Shown here: positions 56,654 to 64,000 of the stretch, in pieces
How the letters are laid out: each line of letters begins with the position of its first letter
Numbering within the stretch: position 1 is the first letter of the stretch
Source: Cryptomeria japonica
Taxonomy: Eukaryota; Streptophyta; Pinopsida; Cupressales; Cupressaceae
Assembly: GCF_030272615.1 (NCBI RefSeq)
Contig: NC_081410.1
Span: 140,222,849 to 140,286,848 of the forward strand
Direction of reading: 5' to 3'
Length of the DNA: 64,000 nt
Notes under the pieces: model-generated
Seen by the model: the letters and a program-made list of their open reading frames with translations, nothing else
The model's database searches: none
What the model was told of the DNA's origin: nothing
Program-made: the position numbers and the translations under genes

Positions 56654-57065
56654 CAGAGTTCGATGAAAGCATCAATTCTATGAATCTACAGATTAACTAT
56701 TTATGAGTTGATGCCGATTTACACACTTTAGGAGGTTACCTAAAGTTGTGCAGGAAATAGTGATTGAAGACAAGTTGCTCTGACCGAGACTAAGATGATA
56801 CATTTGTATTTGTAGCAAGCAAATTACTTCACAGTGGAAGGAATCATGAATTAGTTTTACATTTTGGCATTGTTGTCAAAGGGGGAGAAGACTAATTAGT
56901 GAAGATCAATAGGTGAAGATGGGAGAAGACTAATGACTGGGGGAGAATTCAAGGATAACAATAGGAGAAGATTAACAACAATCTGAATCTGAATCAATTG
57001 AAATAAAATCAAGTTAGGTATTGCCATTAAAAGTTGGTTTTGCCATCAACGCCAAAGGGGGAGAT
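56654..57065 (+). other. Copia 1 3' untranslated region
   Basis: Contains three polypurine-like tracts: CAAAGGGGGAGAAGAC near 56876, CTGGGGGAGAATTC near 56937, and the one used, AAAGGGGGAGAT at 57054. Confidence 0.75.
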
Positions 57066-57845
57066 TGTTAGCATTTCACAAAGGGAGATTGTTGGCATTC
57101 TAGTAAGGTTGTTGGTATGAGGATATTGAGAAGGTTGTTGAAAATTATGGATATAACTGAAAAAAGATGATTACTGTCTTAATAATATTATTTTGTCATT
57201 GATGTCAAGTAATTGATTTTCTGATTCAATATGATGTTGCCATATCTTAATGAGTATGTTTTGATAAGTATAAATATGTCGGTAAGTGACACAAAAAGAA
57301 TTAAAATGAAGGGGAGTAATAAGTTATTCAATGGGCAGCTATTACCGAGTTAGACAATGATGAGATCTTGTTGTTTTGATTGTTTTGATATCCTATATAT
57401 GAGTTTTCAAAGACTGAACTAGAAGGAGAAAAGATTTCAAGCTACAGAATTAGTTAAGGTTTGATACTGTTCTATGTTACCGAGAAAGATGCTAGTTGGT
57501 AAACCCTAAGGTTATCGCTATCAGTTAAAGAAGGTAGAATATCTACCGAGTGAGGTTCAATATTTACTGAGTAACAACTGAGTAATAACAGAATACATTG
57601 GATGGATAAAAACATTATTAAATGAAAGATGCCAATGAGCTGGAGATGTATAGATGATTGGTATGTCATGAAAGAAGTTTGTTGAAGATCTACGACAATG
57701 AAAATACAGGAGTTAGATCTACAACACAAATTGAATAGTCATAACGTAGCACAAGTTCCAAGGTGAGATAAAACATTTTTAGATCGAAGGATACAATGAA
57801 CCTAGTCAAGTGTGAAGATATGATGGCTAAGATTGATCATGGGAA
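57066..57845 (+). repeat. 3' LTR of copia element 1 (left part)
   Basis: Matches 50904-51684. The remainder should lie to the right of the window, beyond copia 2. Confidence 0.9.
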
Positions 57846-59364
57846 TGATAATTCTGATACTTAATGTAAGTACAGATCCAATAGCCAACAAGATGAGAGG
57901 GGGGGGGTGAATCATACAAACTTAATCATCCATAAAAACATCAGATTCAACCTTGGTAACATAGATATCAGTCATATAACCAAAATTGTCAAACATGCAA
58001 ACTTAAAAGCATATGAACAATATAAACCTCATAACACTAGATTTAACGAGGAAACCCAAATAGGGAAAAACCACTATGGGACTTCAGACCCACTAAGAAA
58101 TATACTCTTCTAGAGTATGCTCGGTTAAAAGCAAATCCTATTAAAGATTACAAACACATTGCTAGATGTGACCTGGTTAAGGGATTTCCCTCAGATCTGT
58201 TAGGTTCTTCACCTTGTTAGAAGTGACCTTGTTAAAGGATTTCAAACACTCAATAAGAATGTCACCTTGCTAGAGGATTTACATATAAGACTATTAAGTC
58301 CACTTGGTTAAGAGATTTTCTGCTACTTCTCAAAATAACAATAATAAAAATATGTCTGCAACTTCACATCTAGAAATGCTAAAGTAGATTCTTATTTGCT
58401 CAATACAATCAATTCATAGGACTTGTATTGTCCCTCTACTAGGCACTATACTCTGTTATCAAAATAGGTCTTCAAGCTTCTGTGCTCGGTAATCACTATG
58501 TAGCATCCCTGTGTATACACTTGCCCACATACATTGTTTATCAACAATTTCCTATTTATAAACAATCTTCTAACCTCTTAATCTCTTTGATCACATTTCC
58601 CATCATCAATCATAGCCATCAGATCTTCAATCTTGTCCAGGTTCAATGTATCCTTCAGTCTGAAAATGTTTTACCCCGCCTTGGAACTTGCATTTTCACC
58701 TTGGAACTTGTGTTAGGGTATTGCGGTTCAATCTGAGTTGTACATCTTCCTGCCAACCTTTCCTTACCATAGATTCTTTAACAATCTTCATACATGGCTT
58801 ACCAATCATTTAATTTGCTCTAGCTCATCAGCTTCCTTCATTAAATATCACATGTAAACATTTAATGTATTCTATTATAGCTTGGTTGTAACTCGGTAAA
58901 TACTAAACTTCAGTCGATAGACATTTTGCCTTCATTAACCGATAGCAATAACCTTAGGGTTTACCAACTAGGTTCTTTGCTCAGTAACATAGTATAGTAT
59001 TAACCTTTCAAACAATAGCATATGTAGGATATCAAAATAATCAAAACATCATGATCTCGTCATTGTCTGACTCAGTAATATTTGCCCATTGAATTCCCCT
59101 TATTCATCATATTCTTTCTGTGTCTTTTTACCGACATCTTTATACTCATTAAATCATACTTCTTAAGATATGGCAACATCATACTGAATTAGAAAATCAA
59201 TTTCTTGACATCAATGACAAAATAATAATATTAAGACAATAATCATCCTTAATCAATTATATCCATAGTCATCAACAACCTTCTCAATATCCTTATTGAA
59301 ATGCCAACAATCTCTCATTGTAAATGGAATGCCAACCTTCTTCTTGTCTATTATAATGCCAACA
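57846..59364 (-). repeat. 3' LTR of copia element 2
   Basis: On the minus strand it starts TGTTGGCATTATAATAG and ends, by the insertion point in copia 1, at GAATTATCA. It shares the TATA box and the inner end (AAGATGAGAGGGGGG on +) with copia 1. The outer end differs from copia 1 (…TTAACA there). Confidence 0.8.
58553..58560 (-). promoter_or_regulatory. TATA box of copia element 2 LTR
   Basis: TATAAATA on the minus strand, within a GTTTATAAATAGGAAAT context conserved with copia 1. Confidence 0.5.
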
Positions 59365-59765
59365 ATCTCCCCCTTTGGCATTGATGGCAAAAACCAATTG
59401 ATTTGACCTTAATAGATTTGGATTGCTGTGATTCTAAAATGCTGAAATGCTCTCCCCCATACATTAGACTTCTCCTATTTTCTCAGTCTTCTTTCTAATT
59501 TGTAGTCTTCTCTTCTTATGTATTCTCCCCCTTTGACAACAATGCCAAAAAAAAAGAACTAAAAACATAATATCTTCCTCTGAGAAGTGAATTCCATGCT
59601 ATTATGTATCAATTTAGTCTCAGTCAGAGCATTTGTCTTCAATTCCTATTCCCTGTTTATTGTTTCCTGCACACCTTTAGAAAACCTCCTAAAGTGTGTA
59701 AATTAGCATCAACTACTAAAAGATATTCTGTAGAGTCATTGAATAGATGTTTTCACCAAACTCGG
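59365..59765 (-). other. Copia 2 3' untranslated region
   Basis: On the minus strand: several GGGGGAG tracts (near 59450 and 59525) before the used one at 59365-59376, as in copia 1. No coding frame. Confidence 0.75.
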
Positions 59766-61456
59766 TCAGTGAATGGAAGATAGGGGTAGGACCCCTAACT
59801 GACTTCTGAGATATTCAAAAGTGTCCTTTGGCAGTGGCTTGGTGAAGATATCTGCTATTTTCTCCTTTGTACTAACATATTCCAACACCACTTTCTTCTC
59901 TTGAACTTCTTCTCTAAGATAATGATATTTGATATAGATGTGCTTTGTCTTAGAGTGCATAATAGGATTCTTTGAAATGTTAATGGTACTAGTGTTATCA
60001 CAAAATATAGTTACTAGCTCGGTAACTTGCTCATTTATACCTTCCAACAGTTGTTTGATCCATGCTATATTGGTGCAATTCAGTGCTGCAACATCATATT
60101 CAGCTTTTGCTGTTGACTGAGAAACACATCCTTGTTTCTTGCTAAGCCAACTCACTAGTCTTTCTTCTAAAAAGAAAGCTCCTCCACTTGTGCTTTTCCT
60201 GTCATCAATGTTGCCTACCCAATCAACATCAGTATAAACTTTTAAATCAAACTCATTTCCTTTCTGATATACTAAACCATAATCTTCAATGCCTTTTAAG
60301 TATCTGAAAATTCTTTTGATTGTCGTCATGTGTGTTTCCTTAGGATCTGTAGAAAATATTGCAACAATACCTACTGCATGTGCTATATTTGGCCTGCTGT
60401 GAACAATATATTGCAACTTTCCAATCATAGATTGGTAAATTGTCTCATCAACAGATGCAAATTCATCATTCTTTGATAGTTTACAGTTGGTAGTCATAGG
60501 AGTAATTACTGGTTTTGAATCCTCCATTCCAAATTTCTTCAAGATTTCCTTTATGTACTTGGATTGGGTAATGAAAATCTCATGTTTCATTTGCAGTATC
60601 TGTAGACCTATAAAATATTTTATCTCACCGATTAATGACATCTCAAATTCTTTACTCATTTCATTTCCAAAGTTCTTGCATAGAGAGTCATTTCCACTAA
60701 AGATAATATCATCAACAAATATGGCTAAGATCAGTATTCCATTTTCATCATTCTTCATGTACATGTTGCTATTCTCACTTGTCCTTATAAAACCAATCTT
60801 AATCAAATAAGAGTGCAATCTCTCATACCATTCTCTAGGTGCTTGTTTCAGACCATATAAAGCTTTGTTCAATTTACATACCTGATCATTATTTTCTCCT
60901 TCAACAAATCCTTCAGGTTGTTCAATGAAAACTTCTTCTTCTAATATACCATTCAGAAATGCCGATTTGACATCCATTTGATATACTTTGAAATTCTTGT
61001 AAGTAGCATATGCCAACAATGTTCTTACTCCAAGTCTTGCCATAGGTGCAAGAGTCTCACCATAATCAATTCCTTCTTCTTGGGAATAACCTTTGCAAAC
61101 TAGTCTTGCTTTGTTCTGAATGACCTCACCCTTTTCATTTAGCTTGTTTCTAAAGATCCACTTTGTACCAATTACATTTTTGTCCTTCGGTCTTGGGACC
61201 AGTATCCATGTGTCATTATTCTTGATTTGATCAATCTCTTCTGTCATAGCATTTATCCAATCTTCACTGTTAAATGCCTCTTTCACTATTCTTGGTTCAA
61301 ATTCAGATATCAAACATGTGTTCTGTCTTAGTTTGTTCCTTGTCATCACTGGATCATCCTTATCTCCTATAATCTGGCTCGGTGCATGATATCTTCTGAC
61401 ATACTAGGCTAATAAAGGCTCAGTAGGCTCTATATGATCTTCTTCATCACTCGGTA
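59766..61456 (-). pseudogene. Copia 2 RT and RNase H
   Basis: Open from 61349 to 59766 (527 codons): MDVKSAFLNGILEEEVFIEQPEGF, FVDDIIFSGND catalytic loop, YTDVDWVG, KAEYDVAALN, FCDNTSTINI and the KHIYIKYHYLRE end. One codon is missing against copia 1 at ARLGVRTLL. The domain is complete and uninterrupted. Confidence 0.92.
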
Positions 61457-61457
61457 A

Positions 61458-62500
61458 CTAGATATTTTCTTCATTTTCTTCAACAGTTATCTCGGTAGGA
61501 CTTCTCGGTTGCACATAGACAAATTCTTCATAATCTTCTGGTTCTTTGGAGTTTCCTTCATTATTTCTTTCTGCAAATTCATCAATTTTCACATTTGCAC
61601 TTTCTACTATTTTGTTAGATGATTTGATCAGACATTTAAATGCTTTGCTTCTAGAAGAATAACCTAGAAACATTCCTTCTTCTATTTTCTAATCAAACTT
61701 ACCATTTCTATCATCTTTGTGAACACAGCATCTACTCCCAAAGCTTTTAAAATAACTTACATTAGGTTTCTTGTCATACCAAATTTCATAAGGTTTCTTC
61801 AAAGTACCTTTCTTCAATTGAACTCGGTTCAAGGTGTAAACAACTGTGCTTATTGCTTCTCTCCAAAATGTTTGTAGAACTTTCTTTTCAATCATCAAGG
61901 TTCTGGCACAATCCACAATAGATCTGTTCCTTCTCTCAGCTATCCCATTCTGCTGTGGAGTTCTCAGTGTAGAGACTTGTCTTTTTATACCATGATCATT
62001 GCAAAATAAGTTGAACTCATCAGATGTAAACTCTCCTCCTCTATCTGATCTGAGACATTTCAGTTGTCTTCTTGTTTCATTTTCAACTCTAGCCTTGTAC
62101 CATTTAAACATTTGAAAAGCTTCTGATTTTTCTTTTAAAAACATTACTGACATCATCCTTGAGTAATCATCCACAAATAATATGAAATATTTATCACCAT
62201 AATAACTCTGAACTTTCATAGGACCACAAAGATCAATATGCACAAGATCTAAAATTCCCTTAGAAGTGTAGGACTTATTTGTAAAGCTTGATATTGTCAT
62301 CTTACCCATCTGACATCCTCGACACATAGCATTCTCAGGTTTTTTAAGACTCGGTAGACCTCTTACTTGGTGCTTCTTACTTATTTTGATCAGATTATCA
62401 AAATTAACATGACAAAACCTTTTATGCCATAACCAGGTATCATCTATCCTTGCATATAGACATTTATTCCGAGTTGAGTCAAGATGAAATGTATTACCTC
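61458..62500 (-). pseudogene. int: Copia 2 integrase
   Basis: Zinc region CRGCQMGKM; core D (VHIDLCGPM), D (LRSDRGGEF), E (QNGIAERRNRS) all kept. A stop follows NGKFD (62327-61689), then FLGYSSRSKAF and an acidic tail ending at TAG 61458, shared with copia 1. Confidence 0.9.
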
Positions 62501-63000
62501 TTGTTTGTGTCCCAGTAGTAGCTAACTTTCCATGCTTGTCATGAACTTTGACAATTCCTTTTTCAAACTCTATTCGGTAACCTGTGTTGTTTAGTTATGC
62601 TACACTCAGCAAATTGTATTTCAAACCTTCAACCCAATAAAAATCATTACATTTAGCATTGTCAAGAAGTGTTATGGATCCTTTACCTCTTACCTAGCAT
62701 GGTGAATCATTACCAAATCTTACATAGCCTCCATCATACTCATCTAATTTAATAAACTTGTGTTTATCACCTGTCATGTGATGTGAGCAACCACTATCTA
62801 TGATCCAAGAATCATCAATATTTATATGAGCTATTAAAGCTTTTCCTTCATACCTTTCTTCATTTGATCCATCTTTAATAGCCACATAAACAACTTCATC
62901 TATATCAGTTTCATCTGATTTATCATCATTAGATTCCTCATCAGCTATTAGGCATGTCTTTTTATCTCTTCTCCTAAAGTCTCGGTGTCCTCTGTAATGA
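62501..63000 (-). pseudogene. Copia 2 protease
   Basis: DSWIIDSGCSHHMTG is intact (about 62760-62810). A TAG follows DSPC (62694); GKGSITLLDNAKC continues in the same frame. Confidence 0.87.
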
Positions 63001-63008
63001 TTATCTTT

Positions 63009-63947
63009 CTATCTATCATCTTGGTAATTTCTCTTTTCACTAGATTCTTTGTTAGGACAGTTAGAAGCCATATGTCCTATCTTATCACAATTGAAACATT
63101 TTAAAGGTAGCTTTCCTTTATACTTACCTTTTCCTCTCGGTAGCCTTCTGGCTAATAGTGCTTCAAACTCTTTTTGCTTTCTGATTTCCTCATACAGTTT
63201 GTGTACCTCCTCCATGTTTTTGCAAAATCTTTCACTTGCTCCATTATGATTCCCTTCAGAGTACTTATACTTTCTATCATTGTAATCATCAGTTTCATCA
63301 ATATGAAAAAAACTGAATGCAGATTCAACTTTATTTACCGATGACCCACTGTTATCAAAGCTACTTAACTCAAATGCATGTAGCTTACCAATAGTAGCAT
63401 CTAAAGAAATTGGCATATTGGGTACAGACCTCAATTCATTGATTGCAGAGACTCAGATTGCATAAGCTGGTAGAAGGGTTCTTAACAACTTACTTGTTAT
63501 ATCTTTCTCTTCAATAGTTCCACCTGCTCCTTTGATTTGATTGACAATCTCCTTTAGTCTTGTACTGTACCGGGTTATGTTCTCACCTTCATTCATCCTC
63601 ATAAATTCAATTTGTCCTCTTAGACTATCCACTTTTTCTCTTTGAACATGTTCATCTCCACCATATATTGATATGAGCTTAGTCCACATTGCCTTTGCAT
63701 CATTGCAGCCTTCTAGATCATTAAACTCTGAGTTGGTCAATGCAGATGTTATTTCAATCATTGCTTGAATATGTTCTTGCTTTGCCTTTATCTCTTCCAT
63801 TGTCAATGGATAGGTGCTCAGTGTGATGAAATCATTCTCTAGATAATAGACAACATATACCCCAATTCCTGATAGATGCAACTTCATCCTTTTCTGCCAT
63901 GTAGAGAAACTTGACTTATTCAGCTTCGGTGCATCCCTCTTATACAT
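63009..63947 (-). pseudogene. gag: Copia 2 gag
   Basis: Met at 63947 (MYKRDAPKLNKSSFSTWQKRM). UBN2-type core to TGA at 63453, then the second half with intact knuckle CFNCDKIGHMASNC near 63065-63105. The TGA at 63453 matches the TGA at 52958 of copia 1. Confidence 0.9.
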
Positions 63948-64000
63948 CTTTGGATCTTTAAGTCAAGTGCCTTTAAACTTTTCTTCCAGAGTCCAAAGCT

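Larger units (their letters stand above)
50904..57845 (+). mobile_element. Ty1/copia element 1 (+), 3' LTR interrupted
   Basis: The 5' LTR 50904-52402 (TGTTAGC...TTAACA) is followed by the primer site TGGTATCAGAG at 52405. One gag-pol frame (52466-56653) has many stops. The polypurine tract AAAGGGGGAGAT is at 57054-57065, and the 3' LTR starts at 57066. The 3' LTR stops at GGGAA (57845), where copia element 2 begins; the matching point in the 5' LTR is 51680-51684. Domain order gag, protease, integrase, RT, RNase H is that of copia. Extra GGGGGAG tracts in the 3' leader recall Sirevirus layout; lineage not settled. Confidence 0.92.
57846..64000 (-). mobile_element. Ty1/copia element 2 (minus), 5' LTR outside window
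   Basis: Same family as copia 1, opposite strand, inserted in the 3' LTR of copia 1. The 3' LTR is 57846-59364, the polypurine tract AAAGGGGGAGAT (minus) is at 59365-59376, and gag-pol runs 63947-59766 in one frame with fewer stops than copia 1. The window ends a few bases short of the complete primer site: the last bases read AGCTTTGGACTCTGG on the minus strand. Confidence 0.9.

Noticed and set aside
1-64000. Ordinary host gene with exons
   Set aside because: I looked for conserved protein segments not belonging to mobile elements and found none; all recognisable domains are transposon-derived.

Overview
The window shows no ordinary host gene. It is a nest of plant LTR retrotransposons plus one LINE fragment, all decayed. 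Lineage-specific plant features are a Tat-lineage Ty3/gypsy element with a second RNase H, a plant mobile domain (PMD) reading frame, chromoviruses with a chromodomain, a LARD with 4.5 kb LTRs, and Ty1/copia elements with GGGGGAG polypurine tracts. This means nuclear DNA of a seed plant with a large repeat-rich genome. A conifer is plausible, but that is inference.

Layout from the left. (1) 1-16291: Tat-lineage Ty3/gypsy element on +, with its 5' LTR outside the window. It has a long leader, gag, protease, G-patch, RT, RNase H, archaeal-type RNase H and integrase. An antisense PMD gene follows, then the 3' LTR at 14820-16291. (2) 17089-24948: gag-only element with both LTRs, 5-bp target duplication ATTGT and no RT or integrase. 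(3) 25277-29178: a 3.9 kb element bounded by TGTTG/CAACA and target duplication ATACC, best read as a solo LTR, carrying nine hairpin repeats. (4) 36963-46826: chromovirus on the minus strand, complete with both LTRs, tRNA-iMet type primer site and target duplication CTATG. All four sit inside the LTRs of one large host element, a LARD. Its 5' LTR survives as 16292-17088, 24949-25276 and 29184-29394. Its primer site is at 29397, its non-coding core is 29395-32748, and its 3' LTR runs 32749-36962 plus 46832-47146 (about 4.53 kb). Because each LARD LTR keeps the sequence that the other has interrupted, all four insertion points can be read to the base.

Right of 47146 is the older background: a LINE reverse transcriptase fragment (47147 to about 48806, minus) and the 3' end of a second chromovirus (to 50903, minus). 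A copia element on + (50904-57845) inserted into that chromovirus. A second copia of the same family (57846-64000, minus) then inserted into the 3' LTR of the first. The window ends at the primer site of the second copia.

The most unusual structure is in the Tat element. The octamer TAGCGC(G/A)T and its decayed variants occur 26 times in the sense leader, almost always exactly 21 bp apart. The same octamer in reverse complement occurs about 23 times near 13771-14227, in a 60-bp unit with 21/21/18 spacing. There it lies upstream of the antisense PMD gene and downstream of a minus-strand TATA box. Each of the two opposed transcription units therefore seems to have its own leader built from the same motif array in the same relative orientation.
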